DNA of 64,000 nt, taken from assembly GCF_003545885.1 (NCBI RefSeq), contig NZ_QHCT01000001.1, positions 372,001 to 436,000 on the forward strand, given 5' to 3'. The stretch is from Leptospira stimsonii. GTDB taxonomy: Bacteria; Spirochaetota; Leptospiria; Leptospirales; Leptospiraceae. This document shows, piece after piece, positions 51,885 to 64,000 of the stretch (the stretch's first letter is position 1; each line of letters starts with the position of its first letter). A model generated the notes under the pieces. It saw only the letters and a list, made by a program, of their open reading frames with translations, was not told the DNA's origin and ran no database searches. The position numbers were made by a program, and so were the translations under genes.

Positions 51885-53246
51885 TTATTCGAAATCGATC
51901 GAATCGACGGCATCAACTGGAAACAAAAGATTTCCATCCGATTTTAAAAGAATATAGAAGCTATCGTGTTGATAAACAAAACCTTTTTCTTTTGAACCGT
52001 CTTTGAAATAGATCACTCTTTCAATATCAGGCTGATTCTTATCCTTTAAGATTTGAATCAAAGGTGTATTGTCCAACTTTGCAACCAAGGATTTTAATTT
52101 TTCCACCTCGCGCAGATCGGTTGGAGGAAAACGAACCATGGAATTAAATTTCGCGGCCAGATCCTTTTCTTCATTCGGAAGCAAATTTTTAATTTTCTTG
52201 CTGAGATTTTGATCGATAGCAAATATCTGATCTCCGTTTAATTTCTGAACATCGGAGGAAAGAGCGAATACGAAATCACCTTCCACTCTCATTCCCTTTG
52301 CTTTTGCCTCTTCAATGCTCTTTTCCAGAGATCGAATTTTTTTAAGACCGGATTCCGGAATTCCTTTCCAAGATAATGATTGTCCCCGATTGATTTCGAC
52401 TTTTTTGCTCTGAAAAAGAATCGGGAAGTTGATTTTTAAGAATTCACGTTCTTCTTCGGAAAGAGTATTCGCAGTCTTTTCAAAAGCAACGGAAGGTCCC
52501 GTTTCAATTTCAACCGTACCATCCAAAACATCCAGATCCAAGTCAGAATGAAATTCTCCAACGTTTCGAGAATAAACAACCTTCGTACCAACCAAGAGTG
52601 CCCGTACATCAGGCGAAAGAATGGAAAGCAAACCCTCGGAAGGATCCGCCTCATTTTTGATCGAATCAATAAGAATCGAACCGCGGTCCACCAAAACAGT
52701 TGAATTTTTCCGATTTCCGGTTAACGAAACTTCCGAATCGGGAAGAACACGAACCGCAACGCTCTTTGGTCCTTCTAATTGGAATTCACAAATCGAATAA
52801 TTTCCTGAAACCAATTTTTTATTCAATAGAGTCGCACCGGGCTGTGGAGCGATTCCATCAATCTTACAATCTCCATAGGAATGAATGAATGCTTGATCCA
52901 ATTTCGCATCGGATTCAAATAAGAAACCGAACCAAATTGAAACTCCTGAAACAAGAAGAATGGCCGCCGCTAAAGAAACAATCCATCCGGAATGAAATAC
53001 CGAATTCTTAAATTCCAAAAGTTTTCCGAATCGATTATCAACGGAACTTTTTCCTTCTCTTTCTTCCGAAAGAGCGTAGGCCACGACTGAATTCGTCCGA
53101 GTCGAAGCTTGGTACATAGAACGTGCTTTCTCATTTTTGAGTACGAAATTGAGTAATTCTTTCTTACCTTCCGTATCCAATTCACCATAGAGATATTTCC
53201 CTAATAGTTCTTCGAAATGTTCTATGTTATCCTCTTTCAACTTCAT
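51885..53246 (-). CDS. FecR-domain anti-sigma/regulator protein
   Basis: A 453-residue protein. An N-terminal cytoplasmic region has the anti-sigma-like 'LLGKYLYGELDTEGKKELLNFV', then a TM helix ('WIVSLAAAILLVSGVSIWFGF', about 92-112), then a periplasmic FecR domain (about 130-270: 'GATLLNKKLVSGNYSICEFQLEGPKSVAVRVLPDSEVSL', in part). A C-terminal module ends 'LLFPVDAVDSIDF'. It starts 10 bases after the sigma gene stop, so it probably controls that ECF factor in response to an envelope signal. Confidence 0.85.
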   Translation of the reverse strand: MKLKEDNIEHFEELLGKYLYGELDTEGKKELLNFVLKNEKARSMYQASTRTNSVVAYALSEEREGKSSVDNRFGKLLEFKNSVFHSGWIVSLAAAILLVSGVSIWFGFLFESDAKLDQAFIHSYGDCKIDGIAPQPGATLLNKKLVSGNYSICEFQLEGPKSVAVRVLPDSEVSLTGNRKNSTVLVDRGSILIDSIKNEADPSEGLLSILSPDVRALLVGTKVVYSRNVGEFHSDLDLDVLDGTVEIETGPSVAFEKTANTLSEEEREFLKINFPILFQSKKVEINRGQSLSWKGIPESGLKKIRSLEKSIEEAKAKGMRVEGDFVFALSSDVQKLNGDQIFAIDQNLSKKIKNLLPNEEKDLAAKFNSMVRFPPTDLREVEKLKSLVAKLDNTPLIQILKDKNQPDIERVIYFKDGSKEKGFVYQHDSFYILLKSDGNLLFPVDAVDSIDFE

Positions 53247-53256
53247 TGTATTTTGT

Positions 53257-53781
<525 letters not shown>

Positions 53782-53927
53782 TTATAAAATGCTGTGGAAA
53801 CAGGGTTTTTTGCAGTTTTTCAAAGAAATTGCGATCCTAAAAGCACAAAAAAGAAATTAAATCCTGCCATCGACTCCCCAATTTAACAAAAACTATGTCA
53901 TATCAGCCTAAGAAGGATCAAAATAGA

Positions 53928-54236
53928 ATGCTTCCTCGCATTTTTGGGAGAAAATTCCTTTGGATCATCCCGTTTATTTTTATCTTCAATTGTGCTTCTC
54001 ACGATTTCGAGCCGAAAAGTTCCAGTTGTGCAGGAAAGAATAAAAAGAGGAATGAATGTTACGAAAAACTTTTTAGCTACTGCATTTTTAATAATCTCAG
54101 TACGGATAAACCGTTCACGAAGGAATGTACTTCAAATTCGGGCATAATCTTACTTCTTTCTTGTAGCGCCTTATTTCCTGAATGCCCTTCCTCGTCTAAT
54201 TCTTCATCCTCATCGTCGAGTAGTTCCTCTAAATAA
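53928..54236 (+). CDS. small lipoprotein with poly-Ser tail
   Basis: A 102-residue protein: a basic N-terminus, a hydrophobic helix ('FLWIIPFIFIFNC') ending in a lipobox Cys (about residue 22), six or so further Cys residues in the mature part ('SSSCAG', 'NECYEK', 'FSYCIF', 'KECTSN', 'LLSCSALFPEC') and a C-terminal run of twelve or more Ser encoded by mixed Ser codons. AAGGATCAAAATAGA precedes the ATG. Divergent from the sigma operon. No family recognised. Confidence 0.68.
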   Translation: MLPRIFGRKFLWIIPFIFIFNCASHDFEPKSSSCAGKNKKRNECYEKLFSYCIFNNLSTDKPFTKECTSNSGIILLLSCSALFPECPSSSNSSSSSSSSSSK

Positions 54237-54406
54237 GATGGCGGTCGGAGATCTTTTTTCGTCGTTTCGAATTGAAAGTAGAATGGATCGTTCTCGAGAT
54301 TCTTTTTCTGATGAAACGGAGTATACTAATAGATTTTTCCGAAAACAATTTCGAAAAAAACAATTCCGCTACAAATTCACCCGGGTCTTACTGTTATTAA
54401 ATATAT

Positions 54407-54655
54407 ATGAGTGACGACGAGTTTACTTCGATTGAAATGATTCCTGGATATTTGGGTGGAAAGCCCTTTATCAAAGGAACCGGCGTTCGTGTTCTGGAAA
54501 TACTAGATCTGCTCTTATCAGGAATGTCGAGAAAAGGAATTCTTCGGGAATATCCGGGAATTTCAAATGAGGATATTGACGCTTCCGTCGCGTATTTAGA
54601 AGCAAAGCTTGAAATTGCCAGACAAAACGAATATTTAAAAAGAAAAGCAGTCTAA
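54407..54655 (+). CDS. DUF433 family protein (antitoxin-like)
   Basis: An 82-residue DUF433 protein: 'IEMIPGYLGGKPFIKGTGVRVLEILDLLLSGMSRKGILREYP' in part, then 'DIDASVAYL'. The family is often the antitoxin of a VapB-like pair with a DUF5615/PIN-like toxin directly downstream. Here the downstream gene is nuoI on the other strand, so no partner is adjacent. Confidence 0.85.
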   Translation: MSDDEFTSIEMIPGYLGGKPFIKGTGVRVLEILDLLLSGMSRKGILREYPGISNEDIDASVAYLEAKLEIARQNEYLKRKAV

Positions 54656-54720
54656 AAAAATCCGCAATCGTTTAACAGAAATTTTGCATATAATTTGAAT
54701 TTAAAATAGGAGAATCGTTT

Positions 54721-55234
54721 TTAAACTCTTTCTCCTATGATCGGCCCGCCGACTTTCTGCATCATTCTTTCTTTTGTAAGAATCAAATCATCTCGATTGT
54801 CCGCCGCCATTTCGCCCGGGCCATCCAAATATATAGCGCCCTTTGGACAGGCTTCCTCGCACAATCCGCAAAAGATACAACGTAACAAGTTGATTTCAAA
54901 TTTCTTCGCAAACTTATCTTCCGGATGAAGGTGTTGAATTTCGGGAGTAACTTCCGCGGCCTCGATGTAAATGGCGTCCGCCGGACAAATCCACATACAA
55001 CAAAAACAACTCGTGCACCGTTCTCTACCTTGTTCATCGCGTTTCATTGTGTGCATTCCACGAAAACGAGTGGAATACTTTCTTTTCTTTTCGGGAAATT
55101 CTATCGTAACGGCACCTCTCAGAAGGGCGGCTTTGATAAAATGTTTGAGCGTTATCCAAAGACCTTTTCCGATCGAATAGAAATAGAATTTCTCATACCA
55201 AGTTAGTTTATGTCGACTCGCAACCCGGATTACA

Positions 55235-55248
<14 letters not shown>
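54721..55248 (-). CDS. nuoI: NADH-quinone oxidoreductase subunit I
   Basis: A 175-residue protein with the two [4Fe-4S] motifs CxxCxxCxxxCP (C78-x2-C81-x2-C84-x3-C88, and [14 protein letters not shown]). It carries the N6a/N6b clusters in the peripheral arm of Complex I. An N-terminal amphipathic helix docks on the membrane part. It overlaps nuoG by 14 bases with no nuoH between; in many bacteria H lies between G and I. Confidence 0.94.
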
Positions 55249-56712
<1,464 letters not shown>

Positions 56713-56858
56713 TAAACCCGGGTATTGGGAAACAATTCTATAGAAACGTACCATTCTCATTCTGGCAACCCGTTTCTAAAAGTTCGCCGTTTTCGTTCTT
56801 TTGGTTTCGATTTCTCTGAAAGATTCGGAAAAACTTTCTTTCATTTTGAGACTGATTC

Positions 56859-58001
56859 TTAAAGTTCCAAGTCTTTGTAGTAATCCGGAACCGTGGCCCA
56901 TTTTTGGAACCAGAGTGGATTGATCGCCCTTTGGTAGAGATAGGCGTCCACAAGAACTAAGTTCACTACGGCTTCGATAATCGGAACCGCTCGCGGGAGG
57001 ACACAAGGATCGTGTCGACCTTTCGCTTCCAAAGTCGTTTCTTCTCCCTTGAGAGTCACGGTATTCTGCTTTTTAAAAATCGTAGAAGTCGGTTTAAATG
57101 CCGCGCGAATCACGAGTTCTTCCCCGTTGGAAATTCCACCCTGAAGTCCGCCGGAATTGTTCGTTTTGGTTCGAACACGTCCTGTTCCCTCTTCGACATA
57201 AAACTCATCGTTATGCGTGCTTCCCGTGAGAAGAGTTCCCGAAAATCCGGAACCTACTTCAAATCCTTTGCAAGCGGGAATAGAAAGAATCGCCTTCGCG
57301 AGATCTCCGTCTAACTTATCGTAAACGGGATCGCCTAAACCGGGGGGAAGGTTGTAAGAAACACATTTGATCGTTCCTCCGACGCTGTCGCCGGCTTCCT
57401 TCATCTTAAGAATCAGGTCTCTCATCGCATCGGCGCTGGTTGCATCAGGACATCGAACTTCGTTTTGGTCGACTTCTTCCCTCGACTTCGGATAATTTTC
57501 ACCAATCTTGGATTGAACCGGTCCGATCGAATCGACCCAAGCAACGGTTTCGATTCCTAAATCGTCTTTCAGTATCATTCTTGCGATGGCCGCCGCCGCC
57601 ACTCTACCGATCGTTTCTCGGACGGAAGAACGACCGCCTCCGACATGTGCGCGGAACCCGTATTTCACTTGATACGTATAATCCGCGTGGGAAGGGCGAA
57701 AGGTTGTTCTTAAATTTTCATAATCTTTTGAAATCGTATTTTGATTGTTTACGATCAATGCAATCGGAGCCCCGATTGTTTTTCCCTCGAAAACTCCGGA
57801 CACGACGCGAACCGTATCAGCCTCGTCACGAGGAGTCGTTAATTTGCTTTGACCGGGTCTTCTTCGGTTTAAGTCTTTTTGAATTTCTTCTAAACGAATG
57901 GGGATTCCCGCGGGAACTCCTTCGACTACGACGCCCACGGACTCACCGTGAGATTCTCCAAACGTGCTGACTTTAAAAATTTTTCCCCAACTTGAAGGCA
58001 T
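56859..58001 (-). CDS. aroC: chorismate synthase
   Basis: A 380-residue enzyme converting EPSP to chorismate with reduced FMN. Starts [19 protein letters not shown]; signature '[19 protein letters not shown]' and the third '[12 protein letters not shown]' block are present, along with '[23 protein letters not shown]'. Complete. The 3' end lies 160 bases upstream of the nuoG start. Confidence 0.97.
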   Translation of the reverse strand: MPSSWGKIFKVSTFGESHGESVGVVVEGVPAGIPIRLEEIQKDLNRRRPGQSKLTTPRDEADTVRVVSGVFEGKTIGAPIALIVNNQNTISKDYENLRTTFRPSHADYTYQVKYGFRAHVGGGRSSVRETIGRVAAAAIARMILKDDLGIETVAWVDSIGPVQSKIGENYPKSREEVDQNEVRCPDATSADAMRDLILKMKEAGDSVGGTIKCVSYNLPPGLGDPVYDKLDGDLAKAILSIPACKGFEVGSGFSGTLLTGSTHNDEFYVEEGTGRVRTKTNNSGGLQGGISNGEELVIRAAFKPTSTIFKKQNTVTLKGEETTLEAKGRHDPCVLPRAVPIIEAVVNLVLVDAYLYQRAINPLWFQKWATVPDYYKDLEL

Positions 58002-58066
58002 AATACCAAGAAAACAAGGTAAACCTCAGGGATAAAGCGCGTTTCTGAAAGAATCTTTTGGTTTTC

Positions 58067-59548
<1,482 letters not shown>

Positions 59549-59893
59549 ATTACAACTCTTCTTTTAAATTGCCCGTAGGCCTCGTTTTGGAAGAGAATCG
59601 CGTACTATAGAAGATCAGCGCAATCCTATTCTTAACGAATAGAACATCTGACTGGAAAAAAATTATTTAAGAGTCCTTGATTCACAATTTATTTCCGAAT
59701 TGGTAAAGAAAAATCCATTTCGGATAACTTTTCTTTGTAATATTTCAAATTGAAGGCAAATGTTTAATCTTTAAGCAGTGGTCGAAATAGGTGTGTCGCA
59801 TAACGATTCGCGTTTGCTTCCCCGAAAATGGAGAAGCGGCTTACGCTCTCAATTGTTCAAAAAGTTAATCTGTGTGAAAAGTATGCGAATTCT
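59549..59893. other. gene-free stretch between the two HD-GYP-like paralogues
   Basis: About 345 bases, AT-rich. It should carry the promoter and ribosome site of copy A near its left end. A CTATTC-TTAAC-GAATAG hairpin occurs near 59624. I see no coding frame and no strong terminator after copy B's stop, so read-through is possible. Confidence 0.5.
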
Positions 59894-61363
59894 CTACGCG
59901 CTTTCTTTGGGAATTTCGCCGGTCTGTTTGATCAATTCTTCGTAGAGATATCCGTCCATTTCGGCATCAAGAACGTAGATAATTCTTCTTGGATCCTGAT
60001 TCTTCTCCAAATTAAAGATCGCTTTCCTTCGGTCGAGTTTGAAAGACGGGAGGTCAAATCCTGAAATCCTAAGTTTTCCCATGTTGCTGAAGTTAGGACG
60101 GATTGTTCCGATTCTTTCCAGCATCGGACGAATCAGAGTCTTATACATTTCGCGTATGATACAAACCTCGAAGAAAACTTTTTGGTTGGAATCCTGGGTT
60201 ACGACGATTACAAAGTCCCCTTCTCTGATGAATGGCTGGTTGTTGCAGAGCGATAACCCGATATGATCGTAAAAATCTCGCAACGTTTTCTCATTATATG
60301 CAAAAAAGCTGTTATTCAAAATCAACTTCATCGCGACGAGTGGATCATAGGCGTCGCGCCATTCTTGTCTTGTGGTTAAAGACGCAAATTCGCCGGCGAT
60401 GGAAATGACTCCGATATCATCCATAGGAAGATTGTTTGTAAGAATATTCCGAATTTGTTTTTGTATATCCGCGACCAAGACGGTACGTTTCGGATCGTCT
60501 TTGTATTTCTCTTTATAAAGATTGAGTTTTTGTACGAGAATCTTCGGTTGAGGATAATTGTTGTTCATTCCCTCGCCCTTATGAGGACGGTGATGATTGA
60601 GAACAAGTGTTTTGATATTATCGTCAAGGTCAGGCATATTCGCCACCATGAGATAACTGATGATCGGATGATTCTTGATGTATTCGAATTCTTCCGTTTT
60701 CAAATCCTTCTGAATCGGGATTTTCATCTGTGTATAACCGACATCGGCAAGGTAAGACGACATCATCAGATTCATCTGATCGATTTTTTTCTGCTCCATG
60801 TCGACCTTCGTAAAAGCCTTTCCGGCTCTTACTTTCATCGCCATCGAAATCACGGTCCGTTTGGTAAGTACCTCGGAATCCATCGGAACGCCGGCCGCGC
60901 TCATCACTTCGATGATGTTCACCAAGCCGTTTTCCATATCGGGAGTGGAGCGAAAGTCTTCTAAAATACCGTCAATGGACTTATTGAGTTGTCGAACCTG
61001 TCCGCCGTTAAGGGGAAATTTCTTTAGTTCCGATAAAAACCCAGCCGCATTTTTTGCGAGATCGACTGTCAGTTCTGAGTTTACTAACTTTGTAAAGCTG
61101 ACTTCTCGACCGTTCACGCTATTGGGACCGGATGCCTGTTTTCCTCCGGAGATTTTTTCGAACTCCGATTTGAGAAAATAAATTCCTTGGCTTTCAAACT
61201 TAAGAAGTCTGGTTATATCGTCCCCGTTCGCGTTTTCTTTTTTATGAATTAGAATTTGACCGTTCCTGTTATAGAAGTCTACAGGAATGACACTGTTAAT
61301 CTTAAAATGCTGGATGATTTCTTCAGTGAAATCGAACTTCTGTAAATCTTTTTGTGCGTCCAT
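59894..61363 (-). CDS. HD-GYP-like domain protein, degenerate catalytic site, copy B
   Basis: A 489-residue paralogue of the downstream gene, similar along the whole length. HD-like positions read '[15 protein letters not shown]' (A-D), '[12 protein letters not shown]' retained, and '[18 protein letters not shown]' keeps the His-His better than copy A. Shared N-terminal block '[17 protein letters not shown]' and '[18 protein letters not shown]' are of unknown fold. Both are soluble and lack signal peptides. Role inferred: cyclic-di-GMP signalling receptor or structural derivative. Confidence 0.75.
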   Translation of the reverse strand: MDAQKDLQKFDFTEEIIQHFKINSVIPVDFYNRNGQILIHKKENANGDDITRLLKFESQGIYFLKSEFEKISGGKQASGPNSVNGREVSFTKLVNSELTVDLAKNAAGFLSELKKFPLNGGQVRQLNKSIDGILEDFRSTPDMENGLVNIIEVMSAAGVPMDSEVLTKRTVISMAMKVRAGKAFTKVDMEQKKIDQMNLMMSSYLADVGYTQMKIPIQKDLKTEEFEYIKNHPIISYLMVANMPDLDDNIKTLVLNHHRPHKGEGMNNNYPQPKILVQKLNLYKEKYKDDPKRTVLVADIQKQIRNILTNNLPMDDIGVISIAGEFASLTTRQEWRDAYDPLVAMKLILNNSFFAYNEKTLRDFYDHIGLSLCNNQPFIREGDFVIVVTQDSNQKVFFEVCIIREMYKTLIRPMLERIGTIRPNFSNMGKLRISGFDLPSFKLDRRKAIFNLEKNQDPRRIIYVLDAEMDGYLYEELIKQTGEIPKESA

Positions 61364-61523
61364 GCAATCGTTGCGAAATTGAAATTTGTTTTTAGAAGCG
61401 TGTAAGGTTACATAACGTGGAAAAATTCTCTATGAGAAATTCCATTCTCAATCCAATAAAAGGCAGGAATGCACCGTTTGCACCGAATATTTTCTTATGT
61501 GACGAAAAAAATATTTTCCAAGT

Positions 61524-62138
61524 TTACTTCCAAGAAGAATTCAAACTGATCTCTAAAATATTTCTACTCACCCTTTCTTCCAGCGAAGAACCGGCAAACC
61601 CGCCACCCTTGGAATCCGAAAGGAGGAACGTATCCTGTGCTTGGTTTCCTGTTCTGTCCGTACGAATTGTAGCGGAATGAATGTTAATTCCGTTTTCTTT
61701 TAGAACGCCTGTAACAAAATAAAGGAGTCCTTTGCGATCCGGAGCTTCCAAATACAATTTTGTTCTACTCCCGCCTTCCACGTCTTCGAATTCGAGTTTG
61801 GATTCGTTGCTAAGATGGTATGTATTTCTGAGATCGATCTCGCTCGAATGATGAATGATCTCTTCCAGAGCGGAATCTTCCGTAAATACGGAGGACATAA
61901 GAATTCCCAATTTGGACGCTTTGATTTTAGAATCAGTCTCTTCCGATTTTAAAGTAAAAACATCGTAGCTGTAGGATTGTCCCTTTTCTTCAATCGTTTG
62001 AATGTCTCCGGAAACGATTTCCCAACCCATAAAGAACATCGCTTTCACCATCTTATGAAGAGTTCCTGGAGCCGTTTCGGACGTTTTGAGGGTCACAGTG
62101 TAGAGTCCGTTTTCTTCTTTATAGTGAAAGTGAATCAT
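61524..62138 (-). CDS. ACT-domain protein (GlnD C-terminus-like)
   Basis: About 204 residues with two ACT-like repeats: N-terminal '[36 protein letters not shown]' and C-terminal '[48 protein letters not shown]', each in part. The second matches the ACT pair of PII uridylyltransferases; the catalytic nucleotidyltransferase and HD domains are absent. It probably senses an amino acid or binds a partner. The internal ATG gives the family-like start. Confidence 0.78.
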   Translation of the reverse strand: MIHFHYKEENGLYTVTLKTSETAPGTLHKMVKAMFFMGWEIVSGDIQTIEEKGQSYSYDVFTLKSEETDSKIKASKLGILMSSVFTEDSALEEIIHHSSEIDLRNTYHLSNESKLEFEDVEGGSRTKLYLEAPDRKGLLYFVTGVLKENGINIHSATIRTDRTGNQAQDTFLLSDSKGGGFAGSSLEERVSRNILEISLNSSWK

Positions 62139-62320
62139 CGGATTGAGCCTACTTACTACCATAATAGTCGGTTTCTAAAAAAACGAGTCTTTTCCGAGGG
62201 GATTCTGTCTCTTACCGGGTGAAAAATTCTTGCCTCGGACTTTCCCGGAAAAACAGTCAAAGTAGAGTGGAATTCATAGATATTTGCCGAAAATAAAAGG
62301 ACAACAATTTCCAAAATGGT

Positions 62321-64000
62321 ATGAAAAGACCTCTCGAATACAACCCGGAGCTGATCCAAAAATCGGAACCCTTACCTCTCGAAAAAGAAAAAGGAACCTC
62401 CAAGAAATGGAAAGCGCCAAATCTCAAAAAGGAAAAGCCTTCGTCGGAAAACGAAGGTGCTCCCGGGTTATTGATTTTCGGACTTTTCCGTTTTGTTAAA
62501 AAATATAAGGGAAGAATCTTCCTCATTATCGGTTTGCTTTGTTTTGAAATCGGATTTTACGCGAGTATTCCTTTTAGTTTCAAATATCTCATCGACGAAG
62601 CGCTCATCAATCGAAATCAAAACGCACTCTATTGGATCGGTGCATATTTAGCGGTGGGAACGGTAACGTTCGCGATCCTTGGAACACTTCGAGATTATTT
62701 ATACAACTGGGCTTCGTCCCGAATCATACAAGATCTTCGATTGCAGATGTACGAACATCTGGACCAACTCAGTTTGGATTTTTTTTCGAATAATAAACTC
62801 GGAGATATTCTTTCCCGTTTTTTTAACGACCTTGCATCCTTGGAACACGCATTACTCGCTTTTATACCTTGGGGCCTTGGTCCTCTACTGGAAGCGCTCT
62901 TCGGAACCATTCTTCTTTTTCTTTTGGATTGGAAGTTAGCGCTGATCGCCTTGTTGATCTGGCCGATTAGTTTTTTAGGGCCGGGTTTTCTTTCCAGAAA
63001 ATCGACCGAGATCAGCTATTCTCGAAAATTGGAAGAAGCACAAGTATTGAGCATGGTGGAAGAATCGATTTCCGCACAGAATCTCATACGCGCCTACGAT
63101 CTGAGCGATTATTTTTTCAGCAGATTTAAGAATAACTGTGAGAAACTCTTTCAAGTCTCTTTGAGATTGGGACTTACGAATTCGTATCTGGAACGTTCTG
63201 CCGGTTCGGGGATTCTACTATTACAAGGAGTTCTACTTTTGGCAGGAACCGCGTTTGCCTATAACAATACTCTGAGCATCGGAACCCTAGCCGCATTCTT
63301 ACCTCCATTCTTAAATTTGAGTTATTCTCTTCTTTATCTTTCCCAATATCTTCCGGCGCTGAACCATGCGAGCGGTTCTGCAAAAAGAATATTAGAATTA
63401 TTGCGAGCGCCGGTCTTCGAATCAAATCCGGAAGGTTCCTCGATTCCCGAATTGAAAGAAGAAATTCGTTTTGACAATGTTCACTTCCGTTACAAAGGTC
63501 GTTCCAAAAATCTGAGCGATATCTCTCTCACAATTCCGAAGGGAAGTTACACGGCTATCGTAGGCGGCTCAGGCGTAGGGAAGAGCACTTTTATCAAACT
63601 TCTATTGGGAATGGTACAACCAAACGAAGGAAGAATTTTTTTCGATGGAATCGATTTGAATTCGGTCTCCAGAAGTTCTGTTCGATCTTTGGTCGGAGTG
63701 GTTTTTCAAGAAACCTTTCTCTTCAACACCACGATCTTCGAGAACATTCGGATCGGTAAACCGAGTGCGTCTCTTGAAGAAGTGATAGAGGCCGCGAAGC
63801 GAGCGGAAATTCACGAATTGATTCTTTCACTTCCGATGGGCTATGAAACGAACACGGGAGATCGTGGAACCAAACTCTCCGGAGGCGAAAGACAAAGAAT
63901 CGCGATCGCGCGTGCATTCTTAAGAAATCCCCAGATCCTTCTGTTAGATGAAGCCACTTCTTCTTTGGATCCCGTTACCGAAGCGAGAATTATGAAAACA
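62321..64000 (+). CDS. MsbA-like ABC transporter, permease and ATPase fused (truncated at window end)
   Basis: 560 codons are present and the frame is open at the last base. A basic N-terminus (about 1-55) precedes six TM helices (about 60-350) in the ABC exporter type I pattern ('[22 protein letters not shown]', in part). The nucleotide-binding domain has Walker [10 protein letters not shown] (about 415-423), Q-loop '[11 protein letters not shown]', signature [14 protein letters not shown] (about 518-531) and Walker B '[13 protein letters not shown]'. It probably flips a lipid or glycolipid or exports a small molecule. The ATG lacks a clear SD. Confidence 0.88.
   Translation, partial: MKRPLEYNPELIQKSEPLPLEKEKGTSKKWKAPNLKKEKPSSENEGAPGLLIFGLFRFVKKYKGRIFLIIGLLCFEIGFYASIPFSFKYLIDEALINRNQNALYWIGAYLAVGTVTFAILGTLRDYLYNWASSRIIQDLRLQMYEHLDQLSLDFFSNNKLGDILSRFFNDLASLEHALLAFIPWGLGPLLEALFGTILLFLLDWKLALIALLIWPISFLGPGFLSRKSTEISYSRKLEEAQVLSMVEESISAQNLIRAYDLSDYFFSRFKNNCEKLFQVSLRLGLTNSYLERSAGSGILLLQGVLLLAGTAFAYNNTLSIGTLAAFLPPFLNLSYSLLYLSQYLPALNHASGSAKRILELLRAPVFESNPEGSSIPELKEEIRFDNVHFRYKGRSKNLSDISLTIPKGSYTAIVGGSGVGKSTFIKLLLGMVQPNEGRIFFDGIDLNSVSRSSVRSLVGVVFQETFLFNTTIFENIRIGKPSASLEEVIEAAKRAEIHELILSLPMGYETNTGDRGTKLSGGERQRIAIARAFLRNPQILLLDEATSSLDPVTEARIMKT

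Noticed and set aside
62284..62499. 71-residue + strand frame at the start of the ABC transporter region
   Set aside because: Overlaps the transporter's N-terminal coding sequence in another frame; no ribosome site.

Overview
The window reads as chromosome I of a pathogenic (P1-clade) Leptospira. The strongest marker is a near-canonical Loa22 OmpA-like lipoprotein (6298..6885). A lone 5S rRNA gene unlinked to 16S/23S, spirochaete-style lipoproteins and moderately AT-rich coding DNA agree. The species cannot be fixed from the sequence alone.

Layout. 1-8.1 kb is housekeeping and surface genes: the end of a glycosyltransferase, an inositol-monophosphatase/DUF1232 pair, a nucleosidase-spore photoproduct lyase-SDR-omega-amidase run on the + strand, an RluA-type pseudouridine synthase, loa22, and a membrane acyltransferase. 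8.25-30.9 kb is a phage-derived island. Its left part (minus strand, 22.8 down to 8.25 kb) is a complete contractile tail: sheath, tube, tail assembly chaperone, tape measure, LysM hub protein, gpD-like hub, spike, gp25-like wedge, gpJ, gpI, a fibre-region protein and two tandem fibre paralogues. Upstream of it are a probable lysis cassette (membrane proteins, lipoprotein, papain-like peptidase), an excisionase-like HTH protein and a CI-like repressor. Divergent from the repressor is a packed + strand set of small early genes including a Mu Gam-like protein and a DUF1353 protein. I see no terminase, portal, capsid, integrase or transposase, so the island looks like a tailocin-like element or a prophage without a head module. 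The chaperone gene carries a well-formed programmed -1 frameshift signal: slippery A AAA AAG, 7-nt spacer, UUCG-capped stem.

31-41.3 kb is core chromosome, all minus strand: fumC, a large unknown protein, malic enzyme, then the conserved mnmE-jag-yidC-yidD-rnpA-rpmH cluster (transcribed rpmH first) and 5S rRNA. 41.4-50.5 kb holds an FG-GAP lipoprotein, a large unknown membrane protein, an AvtA-like aminotransferase, a multidomain class III nucleotide cyclase, a DsbA/FrnE-like protein and tmRNA (tag ANNELALAA). 50.6-54.7 kb holds a small membrane protein, an ECF sigma-FecR-membrane protein operon, a Ser-tailed lipoprotein and an orphan DUF433 protein. 54.7-64 kb holds nuoG-nuoI, aroC, two tandem paralogues with a degenerate HD-GYP-like domain, an ACT-domain protein and the start of an MsbA-like ABC exporter that runs off the window.

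Several short genes were found by reading the sequence directly (rpmH, a CxxC zinc protein at 27661, small island genes at 22642, 26183, 29138 and 30761). rnpA appears to lack a conventional start codon. No CRISPR array, insertion sequence or tRNA gene was recognised.
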